Assembly (NCBI GenBank): GCA_903874275.1
Contig: CAIQRS010000010.1
Location: 1 to 64,000 of the forward strand
Length of the DNA: 64,000 bases
DNA from: an uncultured Anaeromyxobacter sp.
GTDB lineage: Bacteria > Myxococcota > Myxococcia > Myxococcales > Anaeromyxobacteraceae
Reading direction: 5' to 3'
The notes below the pieces were generated by a model. That model searched no databases and had not been told where the DNA came from. It saw only the letters and a program-made list of their open reading frames with translations. Position 1 is the first letter of the stretch, and the number at the start of each line of letters is the position of its first letter. Made by a program: the position numbers and the translations under genes. This document shows positions 17,542-25,676 of this stretch, piece after piece.

Positions 17542-18252
17542 TCAGTTGAGCCAGCGCCGGTCCGGATCCCGGTCGGCGTGGATCACCTCGAAGCGCCCGC
17601 GTCCCTTCCTGCGCGGCAGGCGGATGCGGCGCAGCCATTGCCCCGGTCCCTTCCCGCTCACGTGCGCCCAGGCGATCCCCTCGGCCAGGAGGTGGGGGAC
17701 GAAGGCGACCACGTCTGGCAGGGAGAACAATGCGAAGAAGACCGTTCCGCCAATCGTGACCCAAACGAGCGCCTTGCCGGAGACCGGGACGGCGAAGAAG
17801 AGCAGGATCTGCCGGAACGGGTGGTTGAGCCCCCAGGCGATGACGACCGCGTTGAGCGCCACCCAGAAGCCTCTGAAGGGGTAGCCATCGAGCCCCGGCC
17901 AGGCGAGCGCGAGGAGCGATGCCACGGCGCCCGCCACCGCCGGGACGGCGAAGTAGGTGAGGAGGAAGCGCCGCTCTCCCCAGGCCTCCACGAGGTCCCG
18001 GCCGAACCAGTAGAGCACCAGGCCGCCGAAGAGCAGGTTGAGCGGATTGTCCTCGACGAGCACCCAGGTGACGAGCCGCCAGACCTCGCCACGCCAGATC
18101 TCTCCGGGGTACAGCACGAGGAGCTCCGTCAGGTGCGCCCCGCCCACCTTCGCCGCCAGGCTCACCACCACCGTCGCCACGATGAGCCCTCCCACCGAGG
18201 TGGGGACCCGCCCGCCGAAGGAGAGGAGGTTTCCGGGGCGGCCGGACGACAA
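17542..18252 (-). CDS. Rhomboid-family membrane protein lacking the catalytic serine
   Basis: 236 aa with about six transmembrane helices. The rhomboid scaffold is visible: EIWRGEVWRLVTWVLVED, then NLLFGGLVLYWFG (the Asn-bearing helix), and a final helix with PHLLAEG at the usual His position. The GxSG catalytic turn is replaced by GFWVALNAVV, so the Ser nucleophile is missing, as in iRhom-like pseudoproteases. It would act as a membrane chaperone or binding protein rather than a protease. The start is TTG 18252, with AGGAG 8 nt upstream and only 3 bp after the stop of the 64-aa gene, implying coupling. It ends 11 bp from the convergent neighbour. Confidence 0.72.
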   Translation of the reverse strand: MSSGRPGNLLSFGGRVPTSVGGLIVATVVVSLAAKVGGAHLTELLVLYPGEIWRGEVWRLVTWVLVEDNPLNLLFGGLVLYWFGRDLVEAWGERRFLLTYFAVPAVAGAVASLLALAWPGLDGYPFRGFWVALNAVVIAWGLNHPFRQILLFFAVPVSGKALVWVTIGGTVFFALFSLPDVVAFVPHLLAEGIAWAHVSGKGPGQWLRRIRLPRRKGRGRFEVIHADRDPDRRWLN

Positions 18253-18255
18253 TGG

Positions 18256-18450
18256 TCAGGCTCCTGCCGGCTTGTAGAAGAGGATGATCGTCAGGCAGTG
18301 GAACTGGTTGTCCGACGAGAGCGTGACCGACTTGTCCACGATCTCCAGCTCGGGGTGCTTGCCGAGCCAGTTGTTGATGGTGTCGCTCATGGCGTCCCGA
18401 TCGCGGGCCAGCGTCGCCGAGAACACCTTGCACCCCGTGAACTTCTCCAT
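18256..18450 (-). CDS. Small conserved-looking protein, 64 aa
   Basis: This gene is hidden in the ORF track inside a larger frame that runs through the thiolase. It starts with ATG 18450, preceded by a GGGGGAAA purine run. The protein reads MEKFTGCKVFSATLARDR, then DTINNWLGKHPELEIVDKSV, ending LTIILFYKPAGA. It alternates strands and a helix and looks like a small ferredoxin-like fold. No family name comes to mind. It sits 29 bp after the thiolase and 3 bp before the rhomboid. Normal codon usage and good spacing support it as real. Confidence 0.65.
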   Translation of the reverse strand: MEKFTGCKVFSATLARDRDAMSDTINNWLGKHPELEIVDKSVTLSSDNQFHCLTIILFYKPAGA

Positions 18451-18479
18451 GGTTTCCCCCTCGCCCCTCAGCCTCAAGC

Positions 18480-19676
18480 CTACAGCGCCTCGACGATGAC
18501 CGCGATACCCTGTCCACCGCCGATGCAGGCCCCGGCCAGGCCGAAGCGCCCGCCCCGCTGCCGCAGCGCCTGGATGGTGTGCAGCGTGAGCCGGGCCCCG
18601 CTCGCCCCGAGTGGGTGGCCGACCGCGATGGCGCCCCCGTCCACGTTGGTGCGGTCCCGCGGCAGCCCCAGCTCCTTCTCCACGGCCAGGTACTGCGGCG
18701 CGAAGGCCTCGTTCACCTCGAAGAGGTCGAAATCGGAGAGCTTCGCCTCGGCCCTGGCCATGGCGTTCCGGAAGGCCGGGGCCGGCCCGATGCCCATGAC
18801 CGTGGGGTCCACCCCTGCCACTCCCCAGTTGACGAGCCGGGCCAGCGGCGCGAGCCCGCGCCGGTCGGCCGCCGCCCGGGTCATGACCACCATCATGGCG
18901 GCCCCGTCGGCCACGCCGCTCGCCGCACCCGCGTGGATGACGCCGTCCTTCTTGAAGATGCGGGGGAGCTTGCGGAGCCCCTCGACCGTGGTCTCGGGGC
19001 GGGGGTGCTCGTCCCTGTCGAAGGTCACCTTGCCCTTGCGGGTCTCGATCTCCACCGGCGCGATCTCGTCCTTGAAGCGTCCGGCGGCCTGGGCCTCGGC
19101 GGTGCGGCGCTGGGAGAGGACGCTGAACTCGTCCACCTCGTCCTGGGTGATCCGGTACTGCTCGGCGAGCTTCTCGGCGGTGAGCGCCATGGGCATCTTG
19201 GCCTGGGAGTCGGTGAGCGCGGTCCAGAGGGCGTCCTCGATGGCCGGGGTCTTGCCCAGCGGCACGCCGAACCTCCCCCCGCGCAGCACGTAGGGTGCCT
19301 GGCTCATCGACTCGGTCCCGCCCACCAGCACCGCCTCGGCCTGGCCGGTGGCGATCTGGAAGGCGCCCTGGATCACCGCCTCGAACCCGGATCCGCACAG
19401 CCTGTTCACGATCAGTGCGGGCGTCTCGACCGGGACCCCGACCCGGAGCCCGACATGGCGGGCCAGGTAGATGGCGTCGGCGGAGGTCTGGAGCACGTTG
19501 CCCACCACCACGTGGCCGATCTCCGCGGGCGGGAGCCCGGCGTCGCGAAGGGCCGCGCCGGCCGCGTGGACGGCCAGGTCGGTGGCCGTGAAGTCCTTGA
19601 GCGTGCCACCGAAGGTTCCGAAGGGGGTGCGGCGGCCGGCGACGAAGACGATCTCCTGCGGTGTGGCGGAACGCAT
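18480..19676 (-). CDS. Thiolase (acetyl-CoA C-acyltransferase)
   Basis: 398 aa, the normal length of a thiolase II. It has the acyl-accepting Cys94 in NRLCGSGF, His354 in GHPLGASG and the second cysteine Cys384 in GACIGGGQG. It either condenses two acetyl-CoA or cleaves 3-ketoacyl-CoA; sequence alone does not decide, and the gene has no beta-oxidation partner next to it. It lies 14 bp downstream of the membrane-protein gene in a run that starts with the Tat genes. The nearby etfBA genes could serve the same fatty-acid or butyryl-CoA pathway. Confidence 0.93.
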   Translation of the reverse strand: MRSATPQEIVFVAGRRTPFGTFGGTLKDFTATDLAVHAAGAALRDAGLPPAEIGHVVVGNVLQTSADAIYLARHVGLRVGVPVETPALIVNRLCGSGFEAVIQGAFQIATGQAEAVLVGGTESMSQAPYVLRGGRFGVPLGKTPAIEDALWTALTDSQAKMPMALTAEKLAEQYRITQDEVDEFSVLSQRRTAEAQAAGRFKDEIAPVEIETRKGKVTFDRDEHPRPETTVEGLRKLPRIFKKDGVIHAGAASGVADGAAMMVVMTRAAADRRGLAPLARLVNWGVAGVDPTVMGIGPAPAFRNAMARAEAKLSDFDLFEVNEAFAPQYLAVEKELGLPRDRTNVDGGAIAVGHPLGASGARLTLHTIQALRQRGGRFGLAGACIGGGQGIAVIVEAL

Positions 19677-19690
19677 GCAGACCTCCAGCT

Positions 19691-20353
19691 TCAGGGTGCG
19701 GAGCGCGAACGGACGATCGAGGTGACGCAGAAGGCGAGGACGGCGGCGGCGAAGAGGGTGTTGCCCAGGTAGACGGCGAAGCGGCGGCGGATCTCCTGGC
19801 CGCCGATCCCCCGGTACCAGGCGCGGGCCGCGGCGTCGCGGCCGGCCAGGTCGCGGGCCGGAAGGGGCGCCCCGTGCGCGCTGGCGAGGCGGGCCATCGC
19901 ACGCCGGTGGATCTCGAGCACCTGCACGAGCGCCACCCCGGGGAGGCCGCTCACCTCGCCGAGCCTCCCCGACCTCGCCGCGCGCGCGTGGTTGGCGGTG
20001 AGGGCGGCGGCGCCGTCCGGGAAGGTGGAGAGGAGCTGGACCCGCGCGACGGCGCCAGGGTGGGGCGCCAGCTCGAAGACGTCGGCGAAGACCAGCCCGT
20101 CGGCGTCGGCGAAGGTCTCGGAGCGGAGCCCCAGCCCCCGGAGCGGCCCGTCCTCGGCGTGGCTTCCCAGGAGCCGGAATCCGAGCGGCAGGAGCAGCTC
20201 GGCGGCGGCCCGCTGCGCCTCGGTCGGGGCGGGCGCATCCGGCGTGGAGCGGGAGGAGACGAGCGACGGCGCCACGGCCAGGAGGCCCCGCCTCCCGTAC
20301 CGCAGGATCATCATCGCGGCGTAGAAGCCCGCCAGCGCGAGGAGGATGGTCAC
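19691..20353 (-). CDS. Membrane protein of unknown function downstream of tatC
   Basis: 220 aa from GTG 20353, whose last two bases start the tatC stop codon (GTGA overlap). One transmembrane helix lies at each end: ILLALAGFYAAMMIL at the N-terminus and TLFAAAVLAFCVTSIV at the C-terminus. Between them is a ~150-residue soluble domain with a repeated strand-helix pattern (LLLPLGFRLLG, LVFADVFELAPHPGAVARVQLLSTF). I do not recognise the domain. Overlap with tatC argues for co-expression but not necessarily a Tat role. Confidence 0.68.
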   Translation of the reverse strand: MTILLALAGFYAAMMILRYGRRGLLAVAPSLVSSRSTPDAPAPTEAQRAAAELLLPLGFRLLGSHAEDGPLRGLGLRSETFADADGLVFADVFELAPHPGAVARVQLLSTFPDGAAALTANHARAARSGRLGEVSGLPGVALVQVLEIHRRAMARLASAHGAPLPARDLAGRDAAARAWYRGIGGQEIRRRFAVYLGNTLFAAAVLAFCVTSIVRSRSAP

Positions 20354-21156
20354 GACGCGGTGGCGGCCTCGGCCGCCTTCCTCTTCTTTCCCACGATGCG
20401 GGCCGCGATGATGCCCACCTCGTAGAAGACGATCATGGGCGCCGCCATGAGGAACAGGTTGAGCGGGTCGCCGGTGGGGGTGAGGATCGCGGCCAGGATC
20501 ACGTTCACGATGGCGGCGTGGCGTCGGTACTTGGACAGGAACTCGGGCGTGACGAGCCCGATCATCGACAGGAAGGCGATGATGACGGGGATCTCGAAGA
20601 CCACGCCGAAGCCGAGCATCATGGCGAGCACCAGGGTGAGCTGCTCGCGCATGGTGAGGATGGGCTTCATGTCCGGCCCCGCGATGGAGGCCAGCGCCGG
20701 GAAGGCGAAGGGCATCACCACGAAGTAGGTGAAGGCCACCCCGCAGTAGAAGAGCAGCGTCCCGATGGCGACGAAGGGGATGACGAGCGTCTTCTCCTTC
20801 TTGTAGAGGCCTGGGGCGATGAAGAGCCAGAGCTGGAAGAGCACCCAGGGTGCGGCCAGGAAGAGCCCGCCGTAGAGCGCGACCTTGAGGTACACCATGA
20901 AGGGCTCGAGGGAGCTCGTGTAGTTGAGGGCCCGCTGCCCCTCCGGGAGCGAGTCGAGCACCGGCTGCATCACCCAGCGGAAGAGCCGCTCGGAGAACCA
21001 GCCGGCCACGGCCACGCCGACGGCCACGCCGAGGAGCGCCCGGACCAGCCGGATGCGCAACTCCTTCAGGTGGTCGAAGAAGGTGGCCCGGACCTCGCCC
21101 TCCGGGGGAGGAGGGTCGGTCCCCTCGGCCGCGGCGGTCTCGGCGGGTTCGCTCAT
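20350..21156 (-). CDS. tatC: Sec-independent protein translocase TatC
   Basis: 268 aa with six transmembrane helices. It carries the N-terminal TatC motif FFDHLKELRIRLVRAL and the SLEPF element before helix 2 (LNYTSSLEPFMVYLK), and later FGVVFEIPVIIAFLSMIG. TatC recognises twin-arginine signal peptides and forms the receptor of the Tat pathway for folded exported proteins. It overlaps the TatA/B gene by four bases (ATGA) and the following gene by two. The short Pro/Glu-rich N-terminal tail is common in deltaproteobacterial TatC. Confidence 0.95.
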   Translation of the reverse strand: MSEPAETAAAEGTDPPPPEGEVRATFFDHLKELRIRLVRALLGVAVGVAVAGWFSERLFRWVMQPVLDSLPEGQRALNYTSSLEPFMVYLKVALYGGLFLAAPWVLFQLWLFIAPGLYKKEKTLVIPFVAIGTLLFYCGVAFTYFVVMPFAFPALASIAGPDMKPILTMREQLTLVLAMMLGFGVVFEIPVIIAFLSMIGLVTPEFLSKYRRHAAIVNVILAAILTPTGDPLNLFLMAAPMIVFYEVGIIAARIVGKKRKAAEAATAS

Positions 21157-21578
21157 GACAGCAGGGTCGGTCCGTCGTCGGGCTTCTCCGGCTCGGCGGC
21201 CGGCTTCGTCCCGGCGGCCGGGTCGGCCTGGGCGAGCGGCGCCGCAACTGGCGCGGCCGCAGCGGGCGGCGGGGCAGGCTCGGCCAGCGCCGCGTCGAGC
21301 CCCGGAACGTTGTCCACGCTGGCCGGGGGCACCGGCTGGGGCGCCGTTGCGGGAACGGGGGCGGCCGCGGTGGGGGGGGCGATGCGGGCGCGCGCCGCCT
21401 TGCGCTCGTCGGCGTAGAGCTCCTGCTCGAACTGCCCCTTCAGGTCGTCGCTGGCCTTCTTGAAGTCGCGCAGCCCCTTGCCGAGTTGCTTCGCCACCTC
21501 GGGCAACTTCTGCGGCCCGAGCAGCACGAGCGCGAGCACGAGGATGATGACGATCTCACCGAAGCCGAGGCCGAACAT
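21153..21578 (-). CDS. Twin-arginine translocase TatA/TatB-family subunit
   Basis: 141 aa. An N-terminal transmembrane helix (FGEIVIILVLALVLLGPQKLPE) is followed by an amphipathic helix and a long Ala/Pro-rich tail. The LGPQKLPEVAKQLGK hinge is closer to TatB than to classical TatA (which has FGPKKLPE and a short tail), and the 141-aa length also favours TatB. It would pair with TatC in the receptor complex. A separate TatA is not in this window. It is the first gene of the operon that continues to the rhomboid. Confidence 0.88.
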   Translation of the reverse strand: MFGLGFGEIVIILVLALVLLGPQKLPEVAKQLGKGLRDFKKASDDLKGQFEQELYADERKAARARIAPPTAAAPVPATAPQPVPPASVDNVPGLDAALAEPAPPPAAAAPVAAPLAQADPAAGTKPAAEPEKPDDGPTLLS

Positions 21579-21588
21579 GGGAGGGGCG

Positions 21589-21594
21589 TTTATA
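21589..21594. promoter_or_regulatory. Shared AT hexamer in a 23-bp divergent gap
   Basis: The gap between the tat operon start and the EVE gene start is only 23 bp. TTTATA on the plus strand (TATAAA on the minus strand) is its sole AT-rich element and could be a -10 box in either direction. Either use would give leaderless or nearly leaderless mRNAs, since no ribosome binding site precedes either ATG closely. No -35 box is seen at normal spacing. Confidence 0.25.
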
Positions 21595-21601
21595 CCACGG
21601 C

Positions 21602-22012
21602 ATGCCCTTCTGGCTCGTCAAGACCGAACCCTCGACCTACGCGTTCCAGGATCTGCTGCGCGATCGGAAGACGCGCTGGGACGGCGTTTCCAACGCGCAG
21701 GCCCAGGCCAACCTCCGCGCCATGCGCGAGGGGGACGAGGTCGTCGTGTACCACTCGGGTGAGAAGGCGGCTGTGGGGCTGGCGCGCGTGGCGCGGGGGG
21801 CGTATCCGGATCCGGGGGATCCGGCGGGAAAGCGGGTGGCGGTGGATCTGGCCGCGGGGAGGGCGCTCGAGAAGCCGGTGACGCTCGGGGTGCTGCGGGG
21901 GGCTGACGTCTTCGATGGATCGCCGCTCTTGAGGCAGGGGAGGTTGTCGGTGGTGCCGCTGTCGGCCGCGCAGTGGAGGGTGCTGCTCGGGCTGGGTGGA
22001 GTGCGGAGGTAG
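21602..22012 (+). CDS. EVE-domain protein
   Basis: 136 aa. It opens with FWLVKTEPSTYAFQDL, followed by RWDGVSNAQAQANLRAM and GDEVVVYHSGEKAAVGLARV, the standard EVE (PUA-like, thymocyte nuclear protein 1-type) core. EVE proteins bind modified bases such as methylcytosine in DNA or RNA; no partner nuclease or methylase gene is adjacent, so a housekeeping RNA or DNA role is more likely than restriction. It ends 76 bp before the convergent PBP gene, with a hairpin between. Confidence 0.9.
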   Translation: MPFWLVKTEPSTYAFQDLLRDRKTRWDGVSNAQAQANLRAMREGDEVVVYHSGEKAAVGLARVARGAYPDPGDPAGKRVAVDLAAGRALEKPVTLGVLRGADVFDGSPLLRQGRLSVVPLSAAQWRVLLGLGGVRR

Positions 22013-22061
22013 AATGCTCAGGATCGGCGGAGTGCGGAGGTGAGGGGGTTGGTGGATCCTT

Positions 22062-22086
22062 GCGACGTCTACTGCGTAGACGTCGC
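22062..22086. terminator. Perfect 11-bp hairpin between convergent genes
   Basis: GCGACGTCTAC and GTAGACGTCGC are perfect reverse complements around a TGC loop. The hairpin ends 2 bp before the PBP1A stop codon and 50 bp after the EVE stop. It could stop transcription from both sides. There is no T-tract on either strand, so it would be an intrinsic terminator of the stem-only kind or a stabilising 3' end. Confidence 0.5.
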
Positions 22087-22088
22087 TG

Positions 22089-24638
22089 TTAGTCAGAAAA
22101 CAGGTCGTGCACGTCCACCTTCGTGGCGCCGGCCTGGCCCGGTTCCTTCTGGACCGGCTCGGTGCCCTCCAGGTAGGGCTCGAGCACACCGGGCTGGAAG
22201 GGCTCCACCGCCTCGCCCGTCTTCGGGTCGATGCGGACGAAGATGATCCCCTCCGGGATGGGGAAGTCGGGCTGGGGCCGGTCGCGGAGCGCCGCCTGCA
22301 TGAAGGCGAGCCAGATGGGGAGCGCGGCCCGGCCCCCGGTCTCGGCGCGCCCCAGCGGCTGCTCGTTGTGGTCGAACCCGAGCCAGACCCCGGCCACCTG
22401 GTCGGCGGTGTAGCCCAGGAACCAGGTGTCGAAGGAGTCGTTGGTGGTGCCGGTCTTCCCGGCCACCGGCTTCCCGAGCTTGGCCGCCTGCGCCCCGGTG
22501 CCCACCGTGGCCACCTCCTGCATGAGGTGCTGGAGCACGAAGGCGGCCCGCCGATCGACGACGCGCACCGGCTCCTCCCGCACCTCGGCGTATCCCCCGG
22601 CGAGCCGCTCGGAGAGCGGCGCCCAGGGGTCGGTGGGGGCGATGCGGTCCTCGAGCAGCCGCCCGTCCCGGTCGAGCACCCTTTTCACTAGGAGTGACGG
22701 TCGCTTCAGCCCCTGACGCTCCAGCACCGCGTAGACGTCCACCAGGTCGATGAGGGTCGCGCAGGAGCTCCCCAGGGCGCTCCCCAGCTCGGGCTTCACC
22801 GGCGAGCCGATGCCCAGCGAGGCCGCCCACTGCCCCAGGAAGGGCGCGCCCATCTTGCGGGCCAGCGCCTCGGCGGTCTTCACCGCCGGGATGTTCATCG
22901 AGGAGATCACCGCCGAGCGCAGCGGCACCTCCCCCTTGAAGTCCTCCCCGAAGTTCTGGGGCTTCCAGGAGCGCTCGTCGTCCCGGAAGACCACCGGCGC
23001 GTCGGTGATCAGGGTGGAGGGGGTGAAGGAGAGCTTCTCGATGGCCGCGGCGTAGAGGATGGGCTTGAAGGCGCTCCCGGGCTGGCGGCAGGCCTGGAAG
23101 GCCCGGTTGAACTCGGAGGCCTCGAAGTCGTAGCCCCCCACCATGGCCCCCACGTAGCCGGTGCCCGGGTCCTGCGCGACCAGCGCACCCTGGAGCCTGG
23201 GCTCCTGCTCCAGCGCGAGCAGCAGCGGTGCGGACGGGACGTCGGCGGGCTTGCCGGCCTTCCACGCCTTCTCCAGCGCGACGAGCTCCTCCCGCTCCAC
23301 CCGGCGCACCAGCACCACGTCGCCGGCCTTGAGCGCCGTGGAGGGGCGGTCGACCATTGCGTACTCCCAGTGAACCTGGGAATTGGGGACGCGGGCCCAG
23401 CGCATCCCCGAGACCGGGAGGATCCCCTGCTCCTCCCCCACCTCGACCGTGGCCCGCCTGGCGGCGTCGTTCACCCCCGTGACGATGCCCACCGCGAAGT
23501 CGCCGGGGCGGAGCGAGCCCACCGGCCAGGCGCGGGAGAGGCGCCGCTGCAGCGCCTCGCGCTCGGCCCCCTGGACGCGGGCCACCGGTCCCCAGAAGCC
23601 CTGGCGCCGATCCACGTCGAGCAGCCCGCGCAGCATGGCCTGCTGGGCGGCCCTCTGGGCGTCGAGGTCCATGGCCGACTCGACCCGCAGCCCGTCCCGC
23701 AGCACGCGGGGGTTGCCGTGCCGCTCGACGACGCGGCGGCGCACCGCCTCGGCGTAGAAGGGCGCCACCTCCCGGAACGGGTCGTCGATGGCGTGGACCC
23801 GGACCGGCGCGTCGTCGGCGCCCCGCCGCTCCTCCTCGGTGATGGCGCCGTCCTCGCGCATGCGCCGCAGCACGTAGCTGCGCCGCTTGCGGGCCGCCTC
23901 GGGGTGGAGCACCGGCGAGTAGCGACTGGGCGCCTGCGGGAGCCCGGCCAGCAGCGCCGCCTCGGCGACGGTGAGCTCGCCCACGGTCTTGCGGAAGTAG
24001 TTCTCCGACGCCGACTCGATTCCGTAGCTGTGGTGCCCCAGGTAGACGCCGTTCAGGTAGAGCCAGAGCAGCTCCTCCTTGCCGAAGGCCTTCTCCAGCC
24101 GCGCCGCCAGGATGGCCTCGCGGGCCTTGCGCCGGAGGTTCTTGCGCGTCCCCTCGGCGAACCCCTCGGAGGAGACCAGCAGCGCCTTGGCGGTCTGCTG
24201 GGTGATGGTGGAGCCCCCCTGGATCTTCTTCTTGAGGACGTAGGTGTTCACGCCGGCGCGCAGCGTCCCCAGCCAGTCGACGCCCCCGTGCTGGAAGAAG
24301 TTCTTGTCCTCGGCGGCCAGGAAGGCCTGCACCACGTGGCGGGGGATCCGCTCGTAGGGGACCATCCGGCGCCGCTCCTCGAAGAGCTCGCCGACCACCT
24401 GGCCGTCGGAGCTGACGATCTCCGACACCACCGGCGGCCGGTAGGTCTCGAGCGACTCCACCGACGGCAGCCCCCCGGAGAGCCAGAAGAAGCCCGCCAC
24501 CCCGGCGACGAGCCCGGCGTTGGCCAGGCCCAGGAGGAGGAAGACCGTCCAGCGCAGGACCGAGCGCCACCAGGGGCGCCGTGGCGGCACCCCGTCGAGC
24601 ACCATCTTCTGCGAGGGGAGTTCGGGCTGTTCGGCCAT
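22089..24638 (-). CDS. Penicillin-binding protein 1A (bifunctional glycosyltransferase/transpeptidase)
   Basis: 849 aa with one N-terminal transmembrane helix (residues ~26-52). The GT51 domain has EDKNFFQHGG (motif 1), GGSTITQQ (motif 2) and KEELLWLYLN (motif 3). The transpeptidase domain has the nucleophile Ser522 in GSAFK, an SMN motif in SSMNIP and KTGTTN near residue 728. All catalytic motifs are intact. It polymerises lipid II and cross-links peptidoglycan in the periplasm. It is the last gene of an operon after the MBL protein and the pseudouridine synthase (33-bp gap). Confidence 0.95.
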   Translation of the reverse strand: MAEQPELPSQKMVLDGVPPRRPWWRSVLRWTVFLLLGLANAGLVAGVAGFFWLSGGLPSVESLETYRPPVVSEIVSSDGQVVGELFEERRRMVPYERIPRHVVQAFLAAEDKNFFQHGGVDWLGTLRAGVNTYVLKKKIQGGSTITQQTAKALLVSSEGFAEGTRKNLRRKAREAILAARLEKAFGKEELLWLYLNGVYLGHHSYGIESASENYFRKTVGELTVAEAALLAGLPQAPSRYSPVLHPEAARKRRSYVLRRMREDGAITEEERRGADDAPVRVHAIDDPFREVAPFYAEAVRRRVVERHGNPRVLRDGLRVESAMDLDAQRAAQQAMLRGLLDVDRRQGFWGPVARVQGAEREALQRRLSRAWPVGSLRPGDFAVGIVTGVNDAARRATVEVGEEQGILPVSGMRWARVPNSQVHWEYAMVDRPSTALKAGDVVLVRRVEREELVALEKAWKAGKPADVPSAPLLLALEQEPRLQGALVAQDPGTGYVGAMVGGYDFEASEFNRAFQACRQPGSAFKPILYAAAIEKLSFTPSTLITDAPVVFRDDERSWKPQNFGEDFKGEVPLRSAVISSMNIPAVKTAEALARKMGAPFLGQWAASLGIGSPVKPELGSALGSSCATLIDLVDVYAVLERQGLKRPSLLVKRVLDRDGRLLEDRIAPTDPWAPLSERLAGGYAEVREEPVRVVDRRAAFVLQHLMQEVATVGTGAQAAKLGKPVAGKTGTTNDSFDTWFLGYTADQVAGVWLGFDHNEQPLGRAETGGRAALPIWLAFMQAALRDRPQPDFPIPEGIIFVRIDPKTGEAVEPFQPGVLEPYLEGTEPVQKEPGQAGATKVDVHDLFSD

Positions 24639-24671
24639 CCGGGAGGACTGTAGGCAGGCCCCGGCGGCGGA

Positions 24672-25676
24672 TCAATGGCGCTTCGCGCCCGGGACGACCC
24701 GGGGAGCGGCGCCGGGGGGCGCATCGAGGTTGGCGCGCCCCAGCACCTCGAGCAACTCGGGCGGGAGCGGGGCCTCCAGCCTGAGCGGCGCCCCGGTGAC
24801 CGGGTGGGGGACCTCGAGCCTCCAGGCGTGGAGGAACATGCGCCGCAGGCCCCAGCGGGCGCGGGCCTCGCGGTTGAAGGCGAAGTCGCCGTAGCGCCGG
24901 TCCCCGGCCACCGGGTGGCCGAAGGCCTGCAGGTGGCGCCGGATCTGGTGGGTGCGCCCGGTCTCGATGTGCACCCGGAGCAGGGAGGCGTCGTGGTTCG
25001 CCGAGATCACCTGCCAGCGGGTCAGCGCCTCCTGGAACTTCACTCCGCGCTGGTCCTTGGAGCGGCTGGTCTGCTCGTGCTCGGAGAGCGGCAGGTCGAT
25101 CAGGCCCGAGACCTTGGCGAACTTCCCCTTGGCCAGCCCCAGGTAGGCCTTGCGCACCTCGTCACCCTCGGTGAACAGCTCGCCGAGCCGGACCATGGCC
25201 TTGCGGGTCTTGGCCACCAGCACCACGCCGCTGGTGTCCCGGTCGAGCCGGTGGGCCGGGCTGGCGCGGTACTCCCCGGGGGGCAGGTCGGCGGGGACGC
25301 GCAGGTAGGCGCGGACCTCGTCCACCAGCGTGGCCCCCTCGATGCCGCTCCCCGGGTGGGCGGCCAGGCCGGCCGGCTTGTCCACCACGAGCAGGTGCTG
25401 GTCCTCGTGGAGAATGCCGAAGGTGCGCCGTGCGGCGCGGGGCCCCTTCGCCGCCCCCTCGGCGGGAACGAGCAGCCGCTCCTCGTCGCCGCGGATGGCG
25501 ATCTTGTCCCCGTCGGCCAGCAACTGCTCGGCGCGCCCGCGCAGCCCGTTGACCCGGATCTTCTTGGTGCGGAACATCTTGTAGACGTGGGAGAGAGGCA
25601 CGCCGTTCAGCGCACGGCGCACGTACTTGTCGAGACGCTGCCCGGCGGCGTCGGCGCTGACGGTGAGCTCGATCAC
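24672..25676 (-). CDS. RluA-family pseudouridine synthase (RluC/RluD type)
   Basis: 334 aa. Residues ~12-70 are an S4 RNA-binding domain (RLDKYVRRAL, KMFRTKKIRVNG). The catalytic domain follows, with HRLDRDTSGVVLVAK, in which Asp145 is the catalytic residue, and the late RTHQIRRHLQAFGHPVAGD block. The S4 domain and length fit RluC or RluD, which modify 23S rRNA; I cannot choose between them. It overlaps the upstream MBL gene by four bases. The C-terminus is a Pro/Ala-rich tail of ~25 residues. Confidence 0.93.
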   Translation of the reverse strand: MIELTVSADAAGQRLDKYVRRALNGVPLSHVYKMFRTKKIRVNGLRGRAEQLLADGDKIAIRGDEERLLVPAEGAAKGPRAARRTFGILHEDQHLLVVDKPAGLAAHPGSGIEGATLVDEVRAYLRVPADLPPGEYRASPAHRLDRDTSGVVLVAKTRKAMVRLGELFTEGDEVRKAYLGLAKGKFAKVSGLIDLPLSEHEQTSRSKDQRGVKFQEALTRWQVISANHDASLLRVHIETGRTHQIRRHLQAFGHPVAGDRRYGDFAFNREARARWGLRRMFLHAWRLEVPHPVTGAPLRLEAPLPPELLEVLGRANLDAPPGAAPRVVPGAKRH

